From contig NC_087068.1 of NCBI RefSeq assembly GCF_963678635.1, positions 38,341,649-38,401,648 on the forward strand: a DNA stretch of 60,000 nt, read 5' to 3'. The first letter of the stretch is position 1. Each line of letters starts with the position of its first letter. Below the pieces are notes generated by a model. That model saw only the letters and a list, made by a program, of their open reading frames with translations. It did no database searches and was not told where the DNA came from. A program made the position numbers and the translations under genes. Of this stretch, positions 33,496-45,660 are shown piece by piece. This DNA comes from Symsagittifera roscoffensis. Its lineage: Eukaryota; Xenacoelomorpha; Acoela; Convolutidae.

Positions 33496-36417
33496 ATGCA
33501 AGATATTCTTTTAGCAGTCTTTCCATATTTTTTTTTAGAATTATTGTTCATGCTTATTACATGCTGGTTTTAATTTGTCCATGAAAACTATTGTATGAAA
33601 ACTCCGTAAAAAACTTTCCTTGATGTTACGTTGTTACAAAATTATGGGGGGGGGGGTGGAGAGGAGGGGTAGGGAGTGAAAAAGAGCCATCTTTTCTCAA
33701 AAAAGAACACAAAACACCACACTGTCTTAAATCAGTAAGCAAATACTTCCCTTATTAGCATCTAAACGATGTCGAAATTCGCATGTTTAATTAATGAAGA
33801 CCGGGCAAAAAAATTGAGCACAGAAAAAAATCCGTTTGTTTTTTGATGTCACACCGTGAAAAATTAAGTTTGAGCGTATAAAATTTAAGTTTTTTTTCCT
33901 GAAAAAAAACCATCGCGATTTTTTAAGTGTCTTCATAACATTCAGTGACACTAAATAATGAGAGTAATAATAGTACCTGGTGTGCGAATCCGTTCATCTC
34001 AGCCGTGAGACATTCTATTCTCTCCCGGTGAAACTCCATTTCGGCGGCGTGCTGCTTCCACGCACAACAGTGCTTCTCCATCTCTATCCTGTGCCACAGA
34101 AACTGCTCCCTTCCGAAAAAGGAGTCCTCGTCACTTGGTAAAAACTTCACCGAGAAACCAATACGAGAGATAAATGAGAATAGCGGCACATACATTTTTG
34201 CTGAAATTTGAAGAAAAAAAAACACGGAAAAAAATTTCTCCCAGAGTTTTTTTTCATCTTTTTATTTTTGGCTGTTTTTGTAAAAAGAAAAGGCACTAAA
34301 ATAAGTTTCAAGAACTACTGTCCCGTGAAATCGGAGAAAATTTAAAGTTTCAGCCGTTGAAATGAACGAAAGTTTTTAATCACCTTTTTGTCGTTTTTTT
34401 CTTTAGTAATTATTAGAAATTTGTAGCTGAAAATTTGCCATATGATGAATTAAACTGATTGTCAAAATATAATCAAATAAAAAAACCATCATTTGTAATT
34501 TTTAAGGAGTTATGTGGCCATTTTATCAGAAGGTGTCAGAGAAATACTCCGGACGTCAAAAAACTATCGTGAAAAAAAAACAAAAAACTATCGGGAAAAA
34601 AAAACAAAAAAAAAGTTTCAGCTTTTGGTTGAAATTGTTCGTTTACCTAAGAAAGTATTGAAAAAATTATCCGCTAATAAAAACACTAAATTCAACTTAT
34701 AGTTAGTTTTTTATTAGATTTATGAATTGTCACAATTGTATTAGCATTTTAACTAATTCCTCTGTTATTTCCTATTTTGAGTATTACTTTCCTATATTGA
34801 GTACATATTGAGTACTCCGTGTACTTTTATGATAAGTTTTGGCACCTCTAAAACATCTTTGACGCCCATCGATTGAATGACCAAACAAAGCCCTTGAAAA
34901 CATTCAGATAAAGTGTTTCATCCAAGAATAATCAAATTTTCAGTCATAAATCTCACATGGTTAAAGAGATAATGACAAAAACGGAAGAACACTAAACGTT
35001 ACAACTTCTTAACTGAACATTAGAACTTTTCTGGGCTCTTTTTGCTTCCCTTCACTCTCCCCTCACCTCGCATGAGCGTCAGCCTTACGGTTTAACGAGT
35101 GGTTTTACATAATTAATCATGAAAAAAAAACCAAATATGCTTGTATTGGCTCAGTAAATTTGCATGTCAACTTTCACAACAATCCGACAAGGCGAACAAT
35201 GCTTTTATAAGCAAAAATTTGCTTTTTTATGTTTCAATTGTCGTGATCGAAACCACAGTGATCGCGTTATCAATTTGCTTTTATTAAGAAATCAAATTAG
35301 GACATTTTATCTCTCCATTAGCAAAATTGTTAAAGTCTTTAATAAATTTCATGGCTTTCTCCTACCCCCTCCCCATCTCACAAGAACATCAATTATATGC
35401 TTTAACTAGAGATGTTACAAAGTTAAGTATGAGAAACAAATATTTATTTTATGGCTTAAATATTCGGCATGGTAATTTTCAAGCAATCCCAAAAAAAAAC
35501 AAGTATAGCCGGTTACTGTGCAAGAATTTTTTTTTTCAAATTCGTTTAGTTTTTTCGACTTGGTGTGATAAAAGGATCTGACTTCAAAACATACTTAAGC
35601 AAATTGGACAAAAACTTTTGAAGAAAAATGACTAGAATGAGGTAAATTTTTGAATTTTTTTGAAATTTTTGGTTCCCAAAATGAGGCTAAAAAACTTCAA
35701 ATATATTTTACTTGCCTAAAAATAAGTTTTAAGGTCTTAAATTAGGCCTAATTTAATTTGTTGGCCTGCTCGCGTGCTTTATTTGCTCGAATTAAAAAAA
35801 ATCGAATCCCTTTTTCTCAAAACTGACGAAAAAAAACGTTTCGAAAATTTTTCAGTGTGGTTCGAATCATGACTGAAAGGGCTTCAATAAACAAAAAACT
35901 ATCGGGAAAAAAAACAAAAAAAAGTTTCAGCTTTTGGTTGAAACTGTTCGTTTACTTAAGAAAGTATTGAAAAAATTATCCGCTAATAAAAACACTAAAT
36001 TCAACTTATAGTTAGTTTTTTATTAGATTTATGAATTGTCACAATTGTATTAGCATTTTAACTAATTCCTCTGTTATTTCCTATTTTGAGTATTACTTTC
36101 CTATATTGAGTACATATTGAGTACTCCGTGTACTTTTATGATAATTTTTGGCACCTCTAAAACATCTTTGACGCCCATCGATTGAATGACCAAACAAAGC
36201 CCTTGAAAACATTCAGATAAAGTGTTTCATCCAAGAATAATCAAATTTTCAGTCATAAATCTCACATGGTTAAAGAGATAATGACAAAAACGGAAGAACA
36301 CTAAACGTTACAACTTCTTAATTGAACATTAGAACTTTTCTGGGCTCTTTTTGCTTCCCTTCACTCTCCCCTCACCTCGCATGAGCGTCAGCCTTACGGT
36401 TTAACGAGTGGTTTTAC
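33496..36417. repeat. higher-order satellite unit 1 (2.92 kb)
   Basis: First of three near-identical units. Internal order: a B segment (33496-34587) with a G-run, a MITE-like right end (GAAAAAGAGCC) and a minus-strand exon; one full A monomer (34588-35898); and a truncated A monomer (35899-36417). The A monomer includes sequence resembling the GGCTCTTT MITE family (GGGCTCTTTTTGCTTCCC, TCACCTCGCATGAGC, ACCAAATATGCTTG). Confidence 0.9.
33977..34195 (-). CDS. His-heptad exon, copy 1
   Basis: 73 codons from ATG (34195) to a donor CAG/GTACTA at 33977, with a good acceptor (pyrimidine-rich, TTTCAG) five bases before the ATG, giving a clean 224-bp exon 33977-34200. The N-terminus is hydrophobic (MYVPLFSFISRIGFSV). 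The second half, QFLWHRIEMEKHCCAWKQHA and onward, places His at every seventh residue four times, fitting an amphipathic helix or coiled coil. I do not recognise the protein. A related exon is at about 50784-50957. Because the surrounding satellite copies are almost identical, conservation among the three copies says nothing about selection. Confidence 0.42.
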
Positions 36418-39335
36418 ATGCAAGATATTCTTTTAGCAGTCTTTCCATATTTTTTTTTAGAATTATTGTTCATGCTTATTACATGCTGGTTTTAATTTGT
36501 CCATGAAAACTATTGTATGAAAACTCCGTAAAAAACTTTCCTTGATGTTACGTTGTTACAAAATTATGGGGGGGGTGGAGAGGAGGGGTAGGGAGTGAAA
36601 AAGAGCCATCTTTTCTCAAAAAAGAACACAAAACACCACACTGTCTTAAATCAGTAAGCAAATACTTCCCTTATTAGCATCTAAACGATGTCGAAATTCG
36701 CATGTTTAATTAATGAAGACCGGGCAAAAAAATTGAGCACAGAAAAAAATCCGTTTGTTTTTTGATGTCACACCGTGAAAAATTAAGTTTGAGCGTATAA
36801 AATTTAAGTTTTTTTTCCTGAAAAAAAACCATCGCGATTTTTTAAGTGTCTTCATAACATTCAGTGACACTAAATAATGAGAGTAATAATAGTACCTGGT
36901 GTGCGAATCCGTTCATCTCAGCCGTGAGACATTCTATTCTCTCCCGGTGAAACTCCATTTCGGCGGCGTGCTGCTTCCACGCACAACAGTGCTTCTCCAT
37001 CTCTATCCTGTGCCACAGAAACTGCTCCCTTCCGAAAAAGGAGTCCTCGTCACTTGGTAAAAACTTCACCGAGAAACCAATACGAGAGATAAATGAGAAT
37101 AGCGGCACATACATTTTTGCTGAAATTTGAAGAAAAAAAAACACGGAAAAAAATTTCTCCCAGAGTTTTTTTTCATCTTTTTATTTTTGGCTGTTTTTGT
37201 AAAAAGAAAAGGCACTAAAATAAGTTTCAAGAACTACTGTCCCGTGAAATCGGAGAAAATTTAAAGTTTCAGCCGTTGAAATGAACGAAAGTTTTTAATC
37301 ACCTTTTTGTCGTTTTTTTCTTTAGTAATTATTAGAAATTTGTAGCTGAAAATTTGCCATATGATGAATTAAACTGATTGTCAAAATATAATCAAATAAA
37401 AAAACCATCATTTGTAATTTTTAAGGAGTTATGTGGCCATTTTATCAGAAGGTGTCAGAGAAATACTCCGGACGTCAAAAAACTATCGTGAAAAAAAAAC
37501 AAAAAACTATCGGGAAAAAAAAACAAAAAAAAAGTTTCAGCTTTTGGTTGAAATTGTTCGTTTACCTAAGAAAGTATTGAAAAAATTATCCGCTAATAAA
37601 AACACTAAATTCAACTTATAGTTAGTTTTTTATTAGATTTATGAATTGTCACAATTGTATTAGCATTTTAACTAATTCCTCTGTTATTTCCTATTTTGAG
37701 TATTACTTTCCTATATTGAGTACATATTGAGTACTCCGTGTACTTTTATGATAAGTTTTGGCACCTCTAAAACATCTTTGACGCCCATCGATTGAATGAC
37801 CAAACAAAGCCCTTGAAAACATTCAGATAAAGTGTTTCATCCAAGAATAATCAAATTTTCAGTCATAAATCTCACATGGTTAAAGAGATAATGACAAAAA
37901 CGGAAGAACACTAAACGTTACAACTTCTTAACTGAACATTAGAACTTTTCTGGGCTCTTTTTGCTTCCCTTCACTCTCCCCTCACCTCGCATGAGCGTCA
38001 GCCTTACGGTTTAACGAGTGGTTTTACATAATTAATCATGAAAAAAAAACCAAATATGCTTGTATTGGCTCAGTAAATTTGCATGTCAACTTTCACAACA
38101 ATCCGACAAGGCGAACAATGCTTTTATAAGCAAAAATTTGCTTTTTTATGTTTCAATTGTCGTGATCGAAACCACAGTGATCGCGTTATCAATTTGCTTT
38201 TATTAAGAAATCAAATTAGGACATTTTATCTCTCCATTAGCAAAATTGTTAAAGTCTTTAATAAATTTCATGGCTTTCTCCTACCCCCTCCCCATCTCAC
38301 AAGAACATCAATTATATGCTTTAACTAGAGATGTTACAAAGTTAAGTATGAGAAACAAATATTTATTTTATGGCTTAAATATTCGGCATGGTAATTTTCA
38401 AGCAATCCCAAAAAAAAACAAGTATAGCCGGTTACTGTGCAAGAATTTTTTTTTTCAAATTCGTTTAGTTTTTTCGACTTGGTGTGATAAAAGGATCTGA
38501 CTTCAAAACATACTTAAGCAAATTGGACAAAAACTTTTGAAGAAAAATGACTAGAATGAGGTAAATTTTTGAATTTTTTTGAAATTTTTGGTTCCCAAAA
38601 TGAGGCTAAAAAACTTCAAATATATTTTACTTGCCTAAAAATAAGTTTTAAGGTTTAAATTAGGCCTAATTTAATTTGTTGGCCTGCTCGCGTGCTTTAT
38701 TTGCTCGAATTAAAAAAAATCGAATCCCTTTTTCTCAAAACTGACGAAAAAAAACGTTTCGAAAATTTTTCAGTGTGGTTCGAATCATGACTGAAAGGGC
38801 TTCAATAAACAAAAAACTATCGGGAAAAAAAACAAAAAAAAGTTTCAGCTTTTGGTTGAAACTGTTCGTTTACTTAAGAAAGTATTGAAAAAATTATCCG
38901 CTAATAAAAACACTAAATTCAACTTATAGTTAGTTTTTTATTAGATTTATGAATTGTCACAATTGTATTAGCATTTTAACTAATTCCTCTGTTATTTCCT
39001 ATTTTGAGTATTACTTTCCTATATTGAGTACATATTGAGTACTCCGTGTACTTTTATGATAATTTTTGGCACCTCTAAAACATCTTTGACGCCCATCGAT
39101 TGAATGACCAAACAAAGCCCTTGAAAACATTCAGATAAAGTGTTTCATCCAAGAATAATCAAATTTTCAGTCATAAATCTCACATGGTTAAAGAGATAAT
39201 GACAAAAACGGAAGAACACTAAACGTTACAACTTCTTAATTGAACATTAGAACTTTTCTGGGCTCTTTTTGCTTCCCTTCACTCTCCCCTCACCTCGCAT
39301 GAGCGTCAGCCTTACGGTTTAACGAGTGGTTTTAC
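36418..39335. repeat. higher-order satellite unit 2 (2.92 kb)
   Basis: Nearly identical to unit 1. Differences seen: a G-run of 8 instead of 11 (about 36568) and one base missing in AAGGTCTTAAA (about 38653). Confidence 0.92.
36896..37114 (-). CDS. His-heptad exon, copy 2
   Basis: Same predicted 73-codon exon as at 33977-34195, with the same acceptor and donor. No amino-acid difference seen. Confidence 0.42.
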
Positions 39336-42257
39336 ATGCAAGATATTCTTTTAGCAGTCTTTCCATATTTTTTTTTAGAATTATTGTTCATGCTTATTAC
39401 ATGCTGGTTTTAATTTGTCCATGAAAACTATTGTATGAAAACTCCGTAAAAAACTTTCCTTGATGTTACGTTGTTACAAAATTATGGGGGGGGGGGTGGA
39501 GAGGAGGGGTAGGGAGTGAAAAAGAGCCATCTTTTCTCAAAAAAGAACACAAAACACCACACTGTCTTAAATCAGTAAGCAAATACTTCCCTTATTAGCA
39601 TCTAAACGATGTCGAAATTCGCATGTTTAATTAATGAAGACCGGGCAAAAAAATTGAGCACAGAAAAAAATCCGTTTGTTTTTTGATGTCACACCGTGAA
39701 AAATTAAGTTTGAGCGTATAAAATTTAAGTTTTTTTTCCTGAAAAAAAACCATCGCGATTTTTTAAGTGTCTTCATAACATTCAGTGACACTAAATAATG
39801 AGAGTAATAATAGTACCTGGTGTGCGAATCCGTTCATCTCAGCCGTGAGACATTCTATTCTCTCCCGGTGAAACTCCATTTCGGCGGCGTGCTGCTTCCA
39901 CGCACAACAGTGCTTCTCCATCTCTATCCTGTGCCACAGAAACTGCTCCCTTCCGAAAAAGGAGTCCTCGTCACTTGGTAAAAACTTCACCGAGAAACCA
40001 ATACGAGAGATAAATGAGAATAGCGGCACATACATTTTTGCTGAAATTTGAAGAAAAAAAAACACGGAAAAAAATTTCTCCCAGAGTTTTTTTTCATCTT
40101 TTTATTTTTGGCTGTTTTTGTAAAAAGAAAAGGCACTAAAATAAGTTTCAAGAACTACTGTCCCGTGAAATCGGAGAAAATTTAAAGTTTCAGCCGTTGA
40201 AATGAACGAAAGTTTTTAATCACCTTTTTGTCGTTTTTTTCTTTAGTAATTATTAGAAATTTGTAGCTGAAAATTTGCCATATGATGAATTAAACTGATT
40301 GTCAAAATATAATCAAATAAAAAAACCATCAATTGTAATTTTTAAGGAGTTATGTGGCCATTTTATCAGAAGGTGTCAGAGAAATACTCCGGACGTCAAA
40401 AAACTATCGTGAAAAAAAAACAAAAAACTATCGGGAAAAAAAAACAAAAAAAAAGTTTCAGCTTTTGGTTGAAATTGTTCGTTTACCTAAGAAAGTATTG
40501 AAAAAATTATCCGCTAATAAAAACACTAAATTCAACTTATAGTTAGTTTTTTATTAGATTTATGAATTGTCACAATTGTATTAGCATTTTAACTAATTCC
40601 TCTGTTATTTCCTATTTTGAGTATTACTTTCCTATATTGAGTACATATTGAGTACTCCGTGTACTTTTATGATAAGTTTTGGCACCTCTAAAACATCTTT
40701 GACGCCCATCGATTGAATGACCAAACAAAGCCCTTGAAAACATTCAGATAAAGTGTTTCATCCAAGAATAATCAAATTTTCAGTCATAAATCTCACATGG
40801 TTAAAGAGATAATGACAAAAACGGAAGAACACTAAACGTTACAACTTCTTAACTGAACATTAGAACTTTTCTGGGCTCTTTTTGCTTCCCTTCACTCTCC
40901 CCTCACCTCGCATGAGCGTCAGCCTTACGGTTTAACGAGTGGTTTTACATAATTAATCATGAAAAAAAAACCAAATATGCTTGTATTGGCTCAGTAAATT
41001 TGCATGTCAACTTTCACAACAATCCGACAAGGCGAACAATGCTTTTATAAGCAAAAATTTGCTTTTTTATGTTTCAATTGTCGTGATCGAAACCACAGTG
41101 ATCGCGTTATCAATTTGCTTTTATTAAGAAATCAAATTAGGACATTTTATCTCTCCATTAGCAAAATTGTTAAAGTCTTTAATAAATTTCATGGCTTTCT
41201 CCTACCCCCTCCCCATCTCACAAGAACATCAATTATATGCTTTAACTAGAGATGTTACAAAGTTAAGTATGAGAAACAAATATTTATTTTATGGCTTAAA
41301 TATTCGGCATGGTAATTTTCAAGCAATCCCAAAAAAAAACAAGTATAGCCGGTTACTGTGCAAGAATTTTTTTTTTCAAATTCGTTTAGTTTTTTCGACT
41401 TGGTGTGATAAAAGGATCTGACTTCAAAACATACTTAAGCAAATTGGACAAAAACTTTTGAAGAAAAATGACTAGAATGAGGTAAATTTTTGAATTTTTT
41501 TGAAATTTTTGGTTCCCAAAATGAGGCTAAAAAACTTCAAATATATTTTACTTGCCTAAAAATAAGTTTTAAGGTCTTAAATTAGGCCTAATTTAATTTG
41601 TTGGCCTGCTCGCGTGCTTTATTTGCTCGAATTAAAAAAAATCGAATCCCTTTTTCTCAAAACTGACGAAAAAAAACGTTTCGAAAATTTTTCAGTGTGG
41701 TTCGAATCATGACTGAAAGGGCTTCAATAAACAAAAAACTATCGGGAAAAAAAACAAAAAAAAGTTTCAGCTTTTGGTTGAAACTGTTCGTTTACTTAAG
41801 AAAGTATTGAAAAAATTATCCGCTAATAAAAACACTAAATTCAACTTATAGTTAGTTTTTTATTAGATTTATGAATTGTCACAATTGTATTAGCATTTTA
41901 ACTAATTCCTCTGTTATTTCCTATTTTGAGTATTACTTTCCTATATTGAGTACATATTGAGTACTCCGTGTACTTTTATGATAATTTTTGGCACCTCTAA
42001 AACATCTTTGACGCCCATCGATTGAATGACCAAACAAAGCCCTTGAAAACATTCAGATAAAGTGTTTCATCCAAGAATAATCAAATTTTCAGTCATAAAT
42101 CTCACATGGTTAAAGAGATAATGACAAAAACGGAAGAACACTAAACGTTACAACTTCTTAATTGAACATTAGAACTTTTCTGGGCTCTTTTTGCTTCCCT
42201 TCACTCTCCCCTCACCTCGCATGAGCGTCAGCCTTACGGTTTAACGAGTGGTTTTAC
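39336..42257. repeat. higher-order satellite unit 3 (2.92 kb)
   Basis: Again nearly identical, with the 11-G run restored and a single T-to-A change near 40331. At its end the array switches: instead of another B segment, a further A monomer follows. Confidence 0.92.
39817..40035 (-). CDS. His-heptad exon, copy 3
   Basis: Same predicted 73-codon exon as copies 1 and 2, splice signals unchanged. Confidence 0.42.
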
Positions 42258-43564
42258 ATAATTAATCATGAAAAAAAAACCAAATATGCTTGTATTGGCT
42301 CAGTAAATTTGCATGTCAACTTTCACAACAATCCGACAAGGCGAACAATGCTTTTATAAGCAAAAATTTTTAGGTTTCAATTGTCGTGATTGAAACCACA
42401 GTGATCGCGTTATCAATTTGCTTTTATTAGGAAATCAAATTAGGACATTTTATCTCTCCATTAGGAAAATTGTTAAAGTCTTCAATAAATTTCATGGCTT
42501 TCTCCTACCCCCTCCCCATCTCACAAGAACATCAATTATATGCTTTAACCAGAGATGTTACAAAGTTAAGTATGAGAAACAAATATGTATTTTATGGCTT
42601 AAATATTCGGCATGGTAATTTTCAAGCAATCCCAAAAAAAAACAAGTATAGCCGGTTACTGTGCAAGAAATTTTTTTTTTCAAATTCGTTTAGTTTTTTC
42701 GACTTGGTATGATAAAAGGATCTGACTTCAAAACATACTTAAGCAAATTGGACAAAAAATTTTGAAGAAAAATGACTAGAATGAGGTAAACTTTTGAATT
42801 TTTTTGAAACTTTTGGTTCCCAAAATGAGGCTAAAAAACTTCAAAAAATATTTTACTTGCCTAAAAATAAGTTTTCAGGTCTTAAATTAGGCCTAATTTA
42901 TTTTGTTAGCCTGCTCGCGTGCTTTATTTGCTCGAATTAAAAAAAATCGAATCCCTTTTTCTCAAAACTGACGAAAAAAAAACGTTTCGAAACTTTTTCA
43001 GTGTGGTTCGAATCATGACTGAAAGGGCTTCAATAAACAAAAAACTATCGGGAAAAAAAACAAAAAAAAAGTTTCAGCTTTTGGATGAAATTGTTCGTTT
43101 ACCTAAGAAAGTATTGAAAAAATTATCCGCTAATAAAAACACTAAATTCAACTTATAGTTAGTTTTTTATTAGATTTATGAATTGTCACAATTGTATTAG
43201 CATTTTAACTAATTCCTCTGTTATTTCCTATTTTGAGTATTACTTTCCTATATTGAGTACATATTGAGTACTCCGTGTACTTTTATGATAAGTTTTGGCA
43301 CCTCTAAAACATCTTTGACGCCCATCGATTGAATGACCAAACAAAGCCCTTGAAAACATTCAGATAAAGTGTTTCATCCAAGAATAATCAAATTTTCAGT
43401 CATAAATCTCACATGGTTAAAGAGATAATGACAAAAACGGAAGAACACTAAACGTTACAACTTCTTAATTGAACATTAGAACTTTTCTGGGCTCTTTTTG
43501 CTTCCCTTCACTCTCCCCTCACCTCGCATGAGCGTCAGCCTTACGGTTTAACGAGTGGTTTTAC
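42258..43564. repeat. satellite A monomer 4 (1307 bp)
   Basis: Simple head-to-tail A monomer without a B segment. A few percent diverged from the A monomers inside units 1-3 (for example TTTTTAGGTTTCAATTGTCGTGATTG here). Confidence 0.88.
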
Positions 43565-44879
43565 ATAATTAATCATGAAAAAAAAACCAAATATGCTTCT
43601 ATTGGCTCAGTAAATTTGCATGTCAACTTTCACAACAACCCGACAAGGCGAACAATGCTTTTATAAGCAAAAATTTGCTTTTTTAGGTTTCAATTGTCGT
43701 GATTGAAACCACAGTGATCGCGTTATCAATTTGCTTTTATTAGGAAATCAAATTAGGACATTTTATCTCTCCATTAGGAAAATTGTTAAAGTCTTTAATA
43801 AATTTCATGGCTTTCTCCTACCCCCTCCCCATCTCACAAGAACATCAATTATATGCTTTAACTAGAGATGTTACAAAGTTAAGTATGAGAAACAAATATG
43901 TATTTTATGGCTTAAATATTCGGCATGGTAATTTTCAAGCAATCCCAAAAAAAAACAAGTATAGCCGGTTACTGTGCAAGAAATTTTTTTTTTCAAATTC
44001 GTTTAGTTTTTTCGACTTGGTGTGATAAAAGGATCTGACTTCAAAACATACTTAAGCAAATTGGACAAAAAATTTTGAAGAAAAATGACTAGAATGAGGT
44101 AAACTTTTGAATTTTTTTGAAATTTTTGGTTCCCAAAATGAGGCTAAAAAACTTCAAAAAATATTTTACTTGCCTAAAAATAAGTTTTCAGGTCTTAAAT
44201 TAGGCCTAATTTATTTTGTTAGCCTGCTCGCGTGCTTTATTTGCTCGAATTAAAAAAAAATCGAATCCCTTTTTCTCAAAACTGACGAAAAAAAAAACGT
44301 TTCGAAACTTTTTCAGTGTGGTTCGAATCATGACTGAAAGGGCTTCAATAAACAAAAAACTATCGGGAAAAAAAACAAAAAAAAAATTTCAGCTTTTGGT
44401 TGAAATTGTTCGTTTACCTAAGAAAGTATTGAAAAAATTATCCGCTAATAAAAACACTAAATTCAACTTATAGTTAGTTTTTTATTAGATTTATGAATTG
44501 TCACAATTGTATTAGCATTTTAACTAATTCCTCTGTTATTTCCTATTTTGAGTATTACTTTCCTATATTGAGTACATATTGAGTACTCCGTGTACTTTTA
44601 TGATAAGTTTTGGCACCTCTAAAACATCTTTGACGCCCATCGATTGAATGACCAAACAAAGCCCTTGAAAACATTCAGATAAAGTGTTTCATCCAAGAAT
44701 AATCAAATTTTCAGTCATAAATCTCACATGGTTAAAGAGATAATGACAAAAACGGAAGAACACTAAACGTTACAACTTCTTAACTGAACATTAGAACTTT
44801 TCTGGGCTCTTTTTGCTTCCCTTCACTCTCCCCTCACCTCGCATGAGCGTCAGCCTTACGGTTTAACGAGTAGTTTTAC
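43565..44879. repeat. satellite A monomer 5 (1315 bp)
   Basis: Head-to-tail A monomer following monomer 4; differs by scattered substitutions and A-run lengths. Confidence 0.88.
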
Positions 44880-45660
44880 AGAATTAATCATGAAAAAAAA
44901 ACCAAATATGCTTGTATTGGCTCAGTAAATTTGCATGTCAACTTTCACAACAATCCGACAAGGCGAACAATGCTTTTATAAGCAAAAATTTGCTTTTTTA
45001 GGTTTCAATTGTCATGATTGAAACCACAGTGATCGCGTTATCAATTTGCTTTTATTAAGAAATCAAATTAGGACATTTTATCTCTCCATTAGAAAATTGT
45101 TAAAGTCTTTAATAAATTTCATGACTTTCTCCTACCCCCTCCCCATCTCACAAGAACATCAATTAAATGCTTTAAATAGAGATGTTACAAAGTTAAGTAT
45201 GAGAAACAAATATGTATTTTATGGCTTAAATATTCGGCATGGTAATTTTAAAGCAATCCCAAAAAAAAACAAGTATAGCCGGTTACTGTGCAAGAATTTT
45301 TTTTTTCAAATTCGTTTAGTTTTTTCGACTTGGTGTGATAAAAGGATCTGACTTCAAAACATACTTAAGCAAATTGGACAAAAAATTTTGAAGAAAAATG
45401 ACTAGAATGGGGTAAATTTTTGAGTTTTTTTGAAATTTTTGGTTCCCAAAATGAGGCTAAAAAACTTCAAAAAATATTTTACTTGCCTAAAAATAAGTTT
45501 TAAGGTCTTAAATTAGGCCTAATTTGTTTTGTTAGCCTGCTCTCGTGCTTTATTTGCTCGAATTAAAAAAAATCGAATCCCTTTTTCTCAAAACTGACGA
45601 AAAAAAACGTTTCGAAAATTTTTCAATGTGGTTCGAATCATGACTGAAAGGGCTTCAATA
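44880..45660. repeat. satellite A monomer 6, truncated (781 bp)
   Basis: Most diverged A monomer at the array edge. It ends at GGGCTTCAATA, where unrelated sequence begins. Confidence 0.85.

Noticed and set aside
34514-44473. Lys-rich frames ending LSANKNTKFNL in each satellite monomer
   Set aside because: Made of A-runs (AAAAAAAAACAAAAAA); frame entry changes between monomers. Simple sequence rather than coding.
35327-45351. Open frames of 80-101 codons repeated six times (starting MLKS.INFMAFSYPLP)
   Set aside because: They lie in every satellite A monomer, so copy conservation is due to amplification. Frames differ by indels at A-runs, there is no start context, splice signal or motif, and the DNA outside the frame is equally conserved.
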